Below are positions 22,589 to 33,806 of a DNA stretch of 64,000 nucleotides, one piece after another. Source of the stretch: Coffea arabica (Eukaryota; Streptophyta; Magnoliopsida; Gentianales; Rubiaceae); NCBI RefSeq assembly GCF_036785885.1, contig NC_092323.1, forward strand, positions 18,422,501 to 18,486,500. Reading direction: 5' to 3'. Every line of letters begins with the position of its first letter. The first letter of the stretch is position 1. Both the position numbers and the translations under genes were made by a program. The notes below the pieces were generated by a model. The model was not told the origin of the DNA and searched no databases. It worked only from the letters and a program-made list of their open reading frames with translations.

Positions 22589-22984
22589 CTATCTCCCATC
22601 CATAAACTTCTTGCCATCGGGATTGATCTTCAGCATCAACATAAGTAGAGAAGAATTCTTCTGTTTTTCAGCAGATGAACCAAGTAAAATGGAAAAAGTA
22701 GATGAATCCATTGAGAATCCTCTGCAAACCATTTCTTCAGGAGGCACCAATGTGTCCTCATAATGACCTCCCTTAAGGAGTCCGTGCAGAATAACAGTGT
22801 ATGTAACATTATTTGCCAGGCAACCCTTCTCTTCCATTTTTGCAATAAGCTCTACAGCTTTGACGAGCAAACCTTCTGAAAGGAGGCCAGCAATCACGGT
22901 GCTGTATGTTTTGACATTAGGGTCCAATCCATTGAGGAAGAGATTTTTGAATAGATCTCGGCCACTATCGAGCCTCCTGCTCAT
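22589..22984 (-). pseudogene. RFL PPR fragment C (C-terminal 131 codons)
   Basis: Only the last three repeats and the tail of an RFL protein remain: RRLDSGRDLFKNLFLNGLDP, VTYTVILHGLLKGGHYEDTL and a tail ending INPDGKKFMDGR. The frame is open from an ATG at 22984 to the normal stop, but the match to B and F begins at about 22981 and everything 5' of it is unrelated DNA. The copy is therefore 5'-truncated, lacks any targeting peptide, and has lost about 11 repeats. Its 3' flank (21370-22588) is retained. It is not expected to make a working protein. Confidence 0.85.
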
Positions 22985-23579
22985 TTCTTCCCTTTCTTAT
23001 TTTAAATGCAAAAGCAAATAGCCTGTAGCCAAAATTATTTCATCCCATGCAGATCAATGGTGATGCTTAGCAAAGTTAGCCATAAAATCTGTACTATAAT
23101 AAAACCTCTACCAGCTTTGGAGTTAAAAAAAATGTCATTAATTGTTTTGCCTGTTCTTATAGCTCAACATCACTTAAAAAAAAAAAAAAAAAAGACAAGA
23201 AAAAACTTCAAAGGATTGGCATGGAAACCAATTTCTTCTCCATGTTTAACTCTCACGTTGAATTAATCACCACTTAATAGAATCCTCATCCTCCTAACCA
23301 TCTAAGCTGCCACCTTATTATTATTGTTGTTACTGCTGCTGTTGTTTGCCCCAAACTTACCCTCTACCATTTTTTCCACTTTCTTCTTTATTTCTTATTT
23401 CAATATTTCAAAGCATAAAAATTAGCTAACATACTTCAATAAATCACATACTCATAGCATCATTCTTTGCCTTGTATGTTGGGTGTCCTCGCCTTGTATT
23501 GCACGCATGTTGGATGTGCCTTTTCCACAGGTCTAGATTAAGTTTAAGGACGTCAGCATTGGTGAATGGAAATTTGTAT
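22985..23579. other. Unrelated DNA at the truncation point of copy C
   Basis: No match to any other part of the window. It contains a poly-A run (about 23178-23193) and a short TTATTATTATTG / CTGCTGCTGTTG microsatellite (about 23317-23346). Confidence 0.5.
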
Positions 23580-24690
23580 GCTAGTGAAGACATCCAAAAC
23601 CTGGCAAAAAAAATACGCTTGAGAAGAATATCAGATCATTAATTCCTTTCATCCCTTTGTCGTTAAATGTTTAATACAAAACATGTGAGCATTTGGATGA
23701 CAATAAGGGATTAAAGCCAAAATTGTGGAATACTGAAGAATGCTGCTAACTTTGGTCAATCTGAGATATCTTGCTACACAATTTACTAGACAAAAGGTAG
23801 CCTCAAACCTTATCCTAACTCCAGCCCATTGAGGCATTAACTCAAGTGGATGACCATTAGTATCACCATTCACCATCCTCATGTCATTGTATGCAGAAGA
23901 CAGTTTGTATCCAACCAACATTGTATCGTACCCCACAAGTCAACTGCATCCCCTTCTCCACAACAGATGAGACCTGCCTTTCAGTTGCATTATTCAAATT
24001 CTAAATTAGACAAGAACCTGCATCTAATATACCAGAAAACAGTTGAAAAAACACAGCACCCATATGCCACAGTCAATAACATTAATGTGTCAAGCACTAA
24101 AACGAGAAATTAACCACTGAATCTCTTGATTCATAAGATGAAAAGAGAATTTTCTTGCAGATTGATACGAGTAGCATGCAAAAACAATCCAGCGCAGCAG
24201 TAACTACAACTAACTAACAAGCCATAGCTATTAGTCCTAAACATACCTTGCTCAGAAGGCAACATATGTTTCCCTAAAGTATGATCTAATCACCCAAGAC
24301 TTGTGTTTCAGGACAAGTGACAAAAAATGCAATATAAATCACATTGGGAGATATGAATCAATCTTGAAACTAGGCCTAGCACACATCAACAAAAGGGGGA
24401 GAGGGGAAAAAAAGCTGCTTCTGAATTTAATCTGGAAAATGAAGCAAAGTGAGATAATAAATAACCTCAAAACAGCTCTGAAAATATAAAGGATCAGCAA
24501 CACGGTTTGATCATTGCAAGAAAACTGCAGTTGAAACATAATGTAGGCATTGAGGTAAAAGCACATAATGTAGGGCAAAGTCTAGGTTAGCATTCAATTC
24601 TAGAAAGCTACCCTTGCCTTTTATACAACCATTACGCCAATATTATTTCAAGCAATGGTGTAATATTGCTTTCGAATGTGAATGATACAT
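23580..24690 (-). repeat. Duplicated distal 3'-flank block of PPR copy D
   Basis: Matches 11610-12720 behind copy B. It continues, across the Copia insertion, into 28632-29823, which leads to the stop codon of copy D. The block is thus the distal 3' flank of D, now split by the retrotransposon. Confidence 0.7.
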
Positions 24691-24804
24691 TGCTACAACT
24701 TGTACAAAAACAGAGGCCCTCTGCTCTCTTCTCTCCACCCCCCTCCACCCCATCACATTAATTCATCCTGCTCATACCTTTTACTTATGCCATCACTTCA
24801 TCAT

Positions 24805-24951
24805 TGTTAACAGGTATCTTGGGAGGAAAACATCTAGTCACTGTATTATGAGTGACCAACTAATATTTATAGGAGTACAAACCTAACCGACTATTTATAA
24901 GAATACCCTTACTAATATATTATCTACAAGAATACTAATATTCTCCTAACA
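24805..24951 (-). repeat. Copia 3' LTR
   Basis: 147 bp, TGTTAAC...CCTAACA on the plus strand. It differs from the other LTR only in TTTATAAG versus TTTACAAG. Confidence 0.93.
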
Positions 24952-24958
24952 CTCCCCC

Positions 24959-27900
24959 TCAAGTTGGAGCATATATATCATAAGCACCCAACTTGTTACA
25001 AAGGTATTTCACCCTAGAGCCCCCTAAACTCTTGGTAAACAAATCATCTAATTGATCTGCAGACGGTACATGAGATGTCTTGATGACTCCATCAAGTAAT
25101 TTCTCTCGAATGAAATGACAATCAACTTCAATATGTTTTGTCCTTTCATGAAATACTGGATTAGACGCAATATGGACAGCCGCCTGATTATCACACACTA
25201 AATTCATAGGCTGTTTATACTCAAACCCAATTTCAAGTAACATGCTTTTCAACCAAACCAACTCACACACAGTGTGAGCCATAGCACGGTATTCAGATTC
25301 TGCACTTGATCTGGAGACAACTGTTTGCTTCTTACTCTTCCACGACACTAAATTACCACCAACAAACACACAATATCCTGTGGTCGATCTTCGATCTGAG
25401 GCAGAACCGGCCTAATCTGCATCACTATATCCTTCAATATCAGTGTGTCCATGATTTTGATACAGCAACCCTTTTCCAGGTGCACCCTTAAGATACCTGA
25501 GAATCCGTATAACAGCATCCCAATGACTAGTACGAGGGGTATCAAGAAATTGACTCATAACACTCACTGCAAACGAAATGTCAGGTCTCGTTACAGTGAG
25601 ATAATTTAACTTACCCACAAGTCTTCGATATTGCTTAGGATCATCAAGCAATGTTCCTTGATCTCTTGCTAATTTCACATTGGGATCCATAGGAGTATCC
25701 ACAGGTCGGCAACCTAACATCACAACTTCACTCAACATATCGAGTACATATTTCCTTTGACATAAATAAATCCCATATTTAGACCGAGCTACCTCAATAC
25801 CCAGAAAATACTGTAAATGACCTAAATCCTTTGTCTGAAAGTTTGCCTGCAGATTGGATTTAAGTTTCTGGATCCCCACAACATCATCACCTGTAATCAC
25901 AATATCATCCACATAAACAACTAATAAAATTTTACCAGCATTAGAATGCCCATAAAATATAGAGTGATCTACTCCACATCTCGTCAGACCGAACTCCATG
26001 ACCACACTACTAAACCGGCCAAACCAAGCCCTTGGAGACTATTTCAATCCATATAAGGATTTTTTCAAACGACAAACCAACTGCGAATTCTCCCCCTGAA
26101 CAACAAATCCAGGAGGTTGTTCCATATATACTTCTTCTTCTAAATCTCCATGCAGAAATGTATTTTTCACATCCAACTGATGCAATGGCCAATTGTAAGT
26201 TGCTGCCAAAGAGATAAGAAGGCGAACCGAGGTAATCTTTGCAACAGGAGAAAATGTTTCTAAGTAGTCTACTCCATACACCTGAGTAAATCCTCGAGCT
26301 ACCAGACGAGCCTTCAATCTATCAATAGAACCATTAGGCTGCACCTTTATAGTGTACACCCATTTACAACCAACAACAGGCTTACCTGAAGGACGAGGGA
26401 CAAGATCCCAAGTACTATTTTGTTCCAAAGCAGACATCTCTTCTTGCATAGCTAATCTCCAACCAGGATGATTAAGAGCATAGGTAATAGACTTAGGAAT
26501 GGAGATAGAATCAAGGGAAGCAACATAAGAAGAATATGACATAGAGAGACGAGAATAAGACACAAAATTAGAAATAGGATGGGAAGTACAATGTCTCTTA
26601 CCTTTGCGTAAAGCAATAGGAAGATCTAACTCAGAGGAGGGCGTCATACCTGAATTTGAAGATTGAGAGTTAATTGGTGAATTGCGTGGCATATCAGGAA
26701 CTTTCTCAACCATGGAACGAAGAGAGTAAACTTGAAGATGAGGACGAGATAATCGAGCTATGGAATCTGGTGGACTAGATAACTCAGGTAATAAAGGGGA
26801 AGGGACTGGTAAAACAGGAGAAGAAAAAGAGGGACACTGGTCTAACTCACAAGGCATACTGTGTTTGATAAAATATGGAGTAGATTCAAAGAAAGTAACA
26901 TCAGCACAAGTAAAAAATCGATTTAAAACTGGACTGTAACATCTATACCCTTTTTGCGCTCCTGCGTATCCTAAGAAAATACACTTAATAGCATGAGAAT
27001 CTAATTTATCCACCCCGGGAGTAAGCTGATGAATAAAGCACACACATCCAAAAATACGAGGAGGTAATTTAAACACAGGTTCATGAGGAAAAAGAATGGA
27101 GTGAGGTAATTGACCTCCAAAAATATTAGATGGCATGCGATTAATTAAATAACATGCAGTTAGAACTGCATCACTCCAAAATTGTTTGGGCACATTCATG
27201 TGCAACAACAGTGTTCGAGCAATTTCGATTAAATGTCCAATTTTTCTTTCAGCAACTCCATTCTGTTGTGGAGTGTGAGGACAAGAGGACTGATGAATAA
27301 TACCAGACTTACTCATAAAGGTATTAAAAGGAGTGGAAAAATATTCTTTCGCATTATCACTGCGAAATATACGTACCGGCACACCAAATTGATTCTTTAT
27401 TTCTGCAACAAATGCACAAAAAATAGAATATAGTTCTGAACGATCTTTCATTAAATAAAGCCAGGTAACTCTTGAAAAATCATCAACAAAGATTACAAAA
27501 TATTTAAAACCTAATTTTGAAGTGACTCGACTAGGACCCCAAACATCAGAATGAACTAACAAAAATGGTTCAGAAACCCGTTTATTGACTCTAGGAGCAA
27601 AAGAAACACGATGATGCTTTCCTAACTGACAAGACTCACATTCTAACGAAGATAATTGACTCAAAGTAGGAACCAACTTTTTCAAATTTTGTAAAGATGG
27701 ATGACCTAAACGACAGTGAATTTCAAGAGGAGAAACAGTAGCAGGACATGCTATCGGACCATTGAAGTTGAGAAAGTAAAGACCATTATGCTCATGCCCT
27801 CCACCAATCGTCCTTTTTGTCTTCAAATCCTGAATGACAACAGAATCAGGAGAGAAAGTAACTGTACACTGTAGAAATTTAGTGAGCTTACTAACAGACA

Positions 27901-28294
27901 TTAGATTAAAGGACAAATTGGGTACGTAAAGAACAGAAGACAGCGGAAGTGATTGATTAATTTCTACAGTGCCTAGTCCTTTAACTTTAGTGGTAGATCC
28001 ATCAGCTAAAGTAACATGAGGAAAGGGAGTAGACTCTTGAAAATTAGAAAAAATTTTAGAGGTACCTGACATATGATCAGTAGCCCCGGAGTCAATAATC
28101 CATGAGTCATTACCTTTTTGTGCTAAAGAAGCAGAGGGAAGAGATGCGTGATTTGTAGCTTGGTACTGTAGGAATTTAACATAATCTTCCTCAGATATAG
28201 TAACAGTCTTCTGGGACCCATGTGCTGAAAAACTCGATTCAATGTGGTCATTGGTAACCGCATTAACAAACCTTTCAACCATGGCGAATGGCAC
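24959..28294 (-). pseudogene. Copia pol polyprotein with two amber stops, gag missing
   Basis: One frame of 1,112 codons starting at an ATG at 28294. Domains in order: protease ([12 protein letters not shown], about residue 69); GAG-pre-integrase zinc finger (HCRLGHPS then CESCQLGK); integrase core ([30 protein letters not shown]); reverse transcriptase ([22 protein letters not shown]); and RNase H ([20 protein letters not shown]). TAG stops sit at 26039-26041, where relatives read Gln (LKQSPRAW), and at 25412-25414, where relatives read Trp (DADWAGS). Both fit a single C-to-T or G-to-A change. A normal Copia protein would have about 250-300 gag residues before protease; here only about 65 residues precede it. 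Encoded functions are DNA-copy synthesis and integration. Confidence 0.92.
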
Positions 28295-28324
28295 GTCAAA
28301 CCAAAGAAAAGGTCAAAACTCAAG

Positions 28325-28420
28325 ATGAACAGCGCCGCGTGAACAGTGAACAGTGTCGCATGAACAGTATGCGATGAACAGTGAACAGTCGCAATGAACA
28401 GTATCGCGTGAACAGTCGCG
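28325..28420 (-). repeat. ACTGTTCA short-repeat array in the Copia leader
   Basis: Eight copies of (A)CTGTTC(A) on the minus strand, separated by short GC-rich spacers such as CGCGAT, TTGCG and TGCGAC. It lies between the primer binding site and the pol ATG, in the untranslated leader of the genomic RNA. Confidence 0.8.
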
Positions 28421-28467
28421 ATGACGAAAACTTTTGCTAGATGTTTAACCCTAATCCTAGGACTTTT

Positions 28468-28479
28468 GCTCTGATACCA
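28468..28479 (-). other. Copia primer binding site
   Basis: The minus strand reads TGGTATCAGAGC directly after the 5' LTR, the usual site for initiator-methionine tRNA priming in plant LTR elements. Confidence 0.9.
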
Positions 28480-28626
28480 TGTTAACAGGTATCTTGGGAG
28501 GAAAACATCTAGTCACTGTATTATGAGTGACCAACTAATATTTATAGGAGTACAAACCTAACCGACTATTTACAAGAATACCCTTACTAATATATTATCT
28601 ACAAGAATACTAATATTCTCCTAACA
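28480..28626 (-). repeat. Copia 5' LTR
   Basis: 147 bp, nearly identical to 24805-24951. Transcription of the element would start here and run leftwards. Confidence 0.93.
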
Positions 28627-28631
28627 ATCAT

Positions 28632-29823
28632 TAAAGAGGAATATCATAAATTAAAGATAACAGGAGACAAAAAAAAAAACGAAACTGAAGATGATGAAAA
28701 ACAATTTGTTTAGTTATCATGGAAATGCCTTGTTCGAGAATATACTGCTTTTGTGGTTCTGCATCCTTGCTCTTACCAAAAGCTCATGCTCTTTTTTGGA
28801 GGCTACAGGGCTCATGCTCTTCTGGAGGTGTTTTGGATCTCCTCCAGTGGAGACCGGTGGGCTCTGCTTCACCCATCTTATGTCCAGAGGGCACTTAATT
28901 ATCTGCTCCACCATGGGATCTAAACTTCAGTGAAGCGACACTCGACAGATGACAGTTTATGTTCTTTTTAGTTGTGCTACTCTAGCAAGACTGCTTCTAC
29001 TGTTGAGAAAGGTACATTCAAATCAAAAGCAAAGTAAGAAGAAAAATCACATTGCAACAAAATGAAGATAGAATACGGTATATCGAGAGGAAATAACAAT
29101 CTTAAGCATTAATTAGTCACCCTTTCTTAACTTCCTAGAAGCTAGATACTGACTGATGGCAGAAATATAAAAAATTATAACATGTACACATATGTAAACA
29201 CAGAAACTACTACAGTTAGGCTGGCAAAGTATACTGTAGTAAATATCACAAAGGGGAGAAGATAAAGTCTAAAACAACCAAAGTAAAAAAAACGCATAAC
29301 TACAAAAGACAATTACAGCAATTTTTGAAGACCTCCAAGGTCACAACAGACCCAGCAGTTTCCTGTTTGGTAACTAGGAGAGTTGATTTTTTTGAAGAAG
29401 TGCATGCTTCCCCAAATAAATTAAGCTTGATAACTTGGCTACAAAAGGAGTGAAAGAATGTCCGCTAACAATTCTTTGAAAACTTGTGCCACACAGTAAT
29501 TTCATGAAGTCTCTCTGAAGAAGTGGTACATATCCAATTAGCAGCAGCAGGTTTCTGCGAACTGCTATAGAGTATGCATATCAATTCAACTGCCCTAAAG
29601 ACCACAGCTTCTTCCACCAGCACTGAAAAACTTTAAGGCATTTCACAAAATATGACCAAGAGGGACACGCTAAGGCTCAGCTGCAACACATCTTATGTGC
29701 CGCAAAGACAATAAGTTAAAACAGAATCAAAAGCGAACCTAAATAATGTTAGTTCCAGCAAATTAAAGTTTAGGGGCCAAAAACCAGCAGGACCAAAAGT
29801 TGCAACAAATATGAAGGTCCTCT
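28632..29823 (-). repeat. Duplicated 3'-flank block of PPR copy D, proximal part
   Basis: Matches 42520-43029 and, beyond the LTR derivative there, 48654-49395 behind copy E. Shared words include GTTATCATGGAAATGCCTTG, TTTTGGATCTCCTCCAGTGG and CTTAACTTCCTAGAAGCTAG / CTTCCTAAAAGCTAG. An 80-codon ORF at 28691-28933 is not conserved in the second copy. Confidence 0.75.
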
Positions 29824-31193
29824 TTATCCTCCCTCCATATTCTGCTTGCCATCGGGATCAATCTTCAGCATCAACATAAGCAGAGAAGGATTCTTCTGTT
29901 TTTCAGTAGATGAACCAAGTAAAATGGAAAAAGCAGATGAATCAAGCAAGAAACCTCTGCGAACCATTTCTTCATGATACACCAATGCGTCCTTATAATG
30001 GCCTCCTTTAAGGAGTTCTTGCAGAATATTGTATGAAACAGTATTTGCCCGGCAACCATTATCTTTCATTTTCTCAAAAAGCTCATTAGTTTCGATGAGC
30101 AGGCCTTCCGAAAGTAGGCCAGTAATAATGATATTGTATGTTTTGACATCAGGGTCCAATCCTTTGAGGGAGAGATTTTTTAAAAGATCTCGGGCACCAT
30201 CGAGCCTCCTGCTTTTGCACACCCCATCAAGTATGATAGTGTACATTACAATGTGAAGATCTGTTCCATCAGGTTCCATAGCATGGAATAATTGGAATGC
30301 TTCGTCAACATGTCCAGTCTTGCATAATCCATCCAACACCACACAGTAAGTGTGAAAATCGGGCTTCATGCCAGAAGCTTGCATCTCGTTGAAAATTTCT
30401 CATGCACTAAGATACCTTCCTGAACTAAATAACCCCTGCAACACAGTGCTACAAATAACAATATTAGGTGTTAAACCTTTTTGCGGAATCTCTTGAAAGA
30501 GCTTCATGGCTGCTTCCACATTCTTGGTCGTGTAATATGCATTTATTAGAATACCATAGCTATGGATATTGGGAGTAAGCCCGCCAGCAACCATGGTATC
30601 AAAAACTCTCCTTACTTCATCTATTCACCTCTGTAAACAATACCCATCCATTAGGGAATTGTACATGACCAGGTTGGGATTTTGACCTAGCTGGATCATG
30701 ATCTGGGCCACTTCTTCAGCATCTTCTATATGCCCTTCCTTACATAGTGCATCCACCACTATATTGAAAGTAAAAACATTTGGAACAATCTTATAAACCT
30801 TCATCTCAGCATAGAGATTGTCAACGTCCTTCCATCTGCTTAAGTTGCACAGACCTTGAATCAAACAACTGTAAGGGACAACATTCGGGAGAATGTTCTT
30901 TTCAATCATCTCCTGTAAGAGGGCAAGACCTTCATCAACCATTTTATCCTTGCACAAGCTATCAATGATGGTGCTGTAAATAATTGCAGTAGGTTTACAA
31001 GGGCTTCCTCGTTTTTCCATTGCTCTGAGGAATTCAATGGCTGTTTGAGTGTTTCCTGCCTTACAGAGCCCATCTATCACAATCCCCAACATAGTTCATT
31101 GGGTTTACAAATTTTTTCATTGATTATCTTTTCAAAAAATTCTTGTGCAAGAGGAACCTTATCTTCTTGAAAGAGTCCCTTAAAAAAAGTGCC
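29824..31193 (-). pseudogene. RFL PPR copy D, decayed and 5'-truncated
   Basis: It aligns to copies B and F from the middle of repeat 3 (GLFQEDKVPLAQEFF) to the C terminus (KIDPDGKQNMEGG). The breaks are clear. An Arg codon is replaced by TGA at about 30397 (B reads SAREIF), another Arg codon by TGA at about 30622 (B and F read QSRIDDA/QRRIDDA), and a T is missing at about 31097, which shifts the frame before repeat 4. Left of 31193 the match ends and unrelated DNA with a GGGAGGGAGGGAGGGAG run follows, so the targeting peptide and repeats 1-2 are gone. Both nonsense changes are CGA to TGA. The fragments could be transcribed but would not give a full protein. Confidence 0.88.
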
Positions 31194-31203
31194 AACGATG
31201 AGG

Positions 31204-31760
31204 TTGAGTATCACTTTTGATCCTCTTGAGGGAGGGAGGGAGGGAGAGAGGGAGATGATGACTGCTTTGATTTGTGATTCTTTAAGAGTCATGTTAAGAC
31301 TTGATAGATTCACCAAATCTGTTGAGGCACGAAAATTAGCGAAACATAACCTTGCTTAACAACTTAATGAAACAAACGAAAGAAAGAAAATTATACTTGA
31401 TGTCTGCATGTTTCCTGCGCCTTATCATTTGAAGATACTCTGCCATCTTGGAAAGTTAAGAATTCATAAATGATGTTAAATATGGCAACAGAACAACAGC
31501 ATAAACTTCGACAAATAAGCAAGATATATAGATCAATTATGCTAGTTTAAATATTCCAACACCACAAATCAAGGCATTTACCCATTTCATTGATGCACCA
31601 AGAAGACCATAGCACAAGCATACATATATTCGCAAGCAATGAGTCCCATAGTTCCCTGGACTTGAGTTGCACTATGACAATTTTGCATCCACTGAAGAAA
31701 GCTTCAAAGTCATCATCCAGATGGATGTTTCAAGGATTCAAATCTCGGTAAAAAATCTTT
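31204..31760. repeat. Block shared with 41040-41290 and 42175-42430
   Basis: Shared words: GATTCTTTAAGAG, AGATTCACCAAATCTGTT, TATACTTGATGTCTGCATGT, ACTCTGCCATCTTGGAAAG and, further on, TATGCTAGTTTAAATATTCC. The 41-42 kb copy has about 890 extra bp in the middle (41292-42175). No coding frame is conserved. Confidence 0.65.
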
Positions 31761-32934
31761 CTATTGCAATGCTCATGCAGGTATTCAGGCCATGTGCTGC
31801 ATCAATAGAATTTCTTTACTAGTAGGCCACTCTAGGCCTTTCTCGCCAGGTTTGAGGTCTATCACAGGCACGAATAGATATGTTACAATTACTGAAAGGT
31901 CATTCATATCACTGCAGATCATGCCCAATAATGACTAGCAAAAACAACAAATATCTCTAATTTCCACCTTACTGACCAATAATACCTTATGAAACAAATT
32001 TTAGGACAAACAAATAATGATTACTAGTATTCCAAAGTACACATTCAGTATTTCCATTCTATCCTGAGTATCTTCTCAGTAAATAATTCAAATTTACTGC
32101 ATACTGCAGGAACAAATATTATGGTGAAATTCTTAAGAAACTGAACCAGCTACATAGAATAGATGCTGTCCCATTTACAGAACTTTTATCACAAACCTTT
32201 TTTCTGAATTCAGAAACAAGTTTAGTTTTTCTGTGTCCCGGTTTGTATTGTTGCAACAAAATTGAGAATCCTCCTCTAATGCTATTATAAAAGATAATTA
32301 GGTTCGTCTGTAGGGCATTAATTTTTTCTGATGAACATAATTTTGAACCATTGTAAAACAGAAGAGATTTAGAGAAAAGGCAGAGCACAGCAAGTAACTT
32401 TTAGATTGTTCTCTCGCATGTTCACTTGCATATTCATAAAACTTCAATGCAAGACTTGTTGTCAAATGTTTGTCACCAAGAAATAAAATAAAATAAATTA
32501 CAATCAAGACTTGCCCTTAATTTTCTCACAACTCTATTTGAACTGATGTTATTTAACACGTGGTCTGAAGTAATTTTTGCGGTTTAGGCTCATCCAACAG
32601 AGAATGCTAAGAGAGCTATTAATGGACACTGAATCAAAATAGGGCACCCAAATTGCTTTTCCCTGATAAGTACGATATCTCAATCGTCAAATAAAGCAAT
32701 TAGATATTAATAACTTCAATGGAAATCACATTCTCTGTAAAATTAAATAAACTTGATTTTAACCTCTGACTATATCTTACATCCTTAACGAGACTGCATG
32801 ATAGATTAGATCCAAAATAATATGGGGGATAGTCCTGGTTTTACTGAAGTTCGACACTCATACTGAGACGTGGGAGTATTTAGCTTTCATACTAAAGAAC
32901 ATATGTATGTTTTCTTTTTATATAAAGGACGGAG
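31761..32934. other. Intergenic, nothing recognised
   Basis: AT-rich spacer upstream of the truncated copy D and downstream of copy F. No transposon ends or conserved ORFs found. Confidence 0.5.
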
Positions 32935-33806
32935 ACTTTCTTGGATGAACTAATCCAGGTTATTGCCAGAGAATGATATTTTTGCCACACTTCTACTGAA
33001 TGTCTATACAATTTATTACATCATTGACAATTCAAGGGGAAGTGATCAGAATACTTATTCTGGATCATAATTAAAAGGTTGGATTCAGTCAAATGCAGTG
33101 AAAACAAATCAATAACCATGACTATCATGGGACCTCAAACTATGAATCCAAAGCAAGAAACTGGTCTAGAAAGTTTTTACGCTTTTGAACCAGCTGAACC
33201 TTTAGCACTATTTAGGAATTGAAATAAAAGTAACAATTTTATCTTAGAAAAAATTTTCTCAAAATTACAGGAATGCAGCTTAAACCTTGTCCAGAAATTC
33301 AAAGTCACAAACTATATTTGCATATCACATTTCATTTCATATTTACAATAACTTTAAATATTAGTTATCTGAAGTAAAAATGACAGACAAGCTAAAGTAC
33401 TAACACCCATGAAAAACAAACCAAAAGAACCTGTAAAAGTTACCACTTAAGTGATATGCCACAGTGAGGTTCTCCATGGAAATATCAACAAGAAGTCTCT
33501 CTAAGTGGTACAAATCCAATTAACCGCAGCAGATTTCAGATCTGCTACACTAACCAATTAAGGAAATCCAATTAACAGCAGAGAATCTCTATGAATTGCT
33601 ACACTTATCAATTGAACTTGACATACGGACAATGGCTTCCTCCACCTGAACCGAAGATCTTTGAGGGATTCGCAAAAATATGACCAACAGAGTTCCTCAA
33701 GTACCCAGTCCAAAAGTGAACTTAAATAGTGTTAGTTCCAGCAAATAAACGTTTAGGGGACAAAAACCAGTAGGACCAAAAGTTGCAAATAATGTGAAGG
33801 TCCTCT
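32935..33806 (-). repeat. Duplicated 3'-flank block of PPR copy F
   Basis: The proximal 250 bp match the DNA behind B, C, D and E. The distal part (32935-33420) matches the orphan block at 17985-18460. It probably includes the 3' UTR. Confidence 0.7.

Larger units (their letters stand above)
24805..28626 (-). mobile_element. Ty1/Copia LTR retrotransposon, young, without gag
   Basis: A 3,822-bp element with two 147-bp LTRs that differ at one base, flanked by an exact 5-bp duplication ATCAT (24800-24804 and 28627-28631). It is oriented on the minus strand: the primer binding site follows the right LTR and a GAGGGGGAG polypurine tract precedes the left LTR. The pol frame is continuous apart from two TAG codons, but there is no gag region between the leader and protease. 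It cannot move alone; help in trans from a complete relative would be needed. Confidence 0.93.

Noticed and set aside
28691..28933. An 80-codon ORF in the PPR 3' flank
   Set aside because: The same segment at 42580-42830 does not keep the frame; it is part of a duplicated non-coding block.
31228..31250. GGGAGGGAGGGAGGGAG run as a G-quadruplex control element of PPR copy D
   Set aside because: It lies in unrelated DNA past the truncation point of a dead gene; most likely a simple microsatellite.
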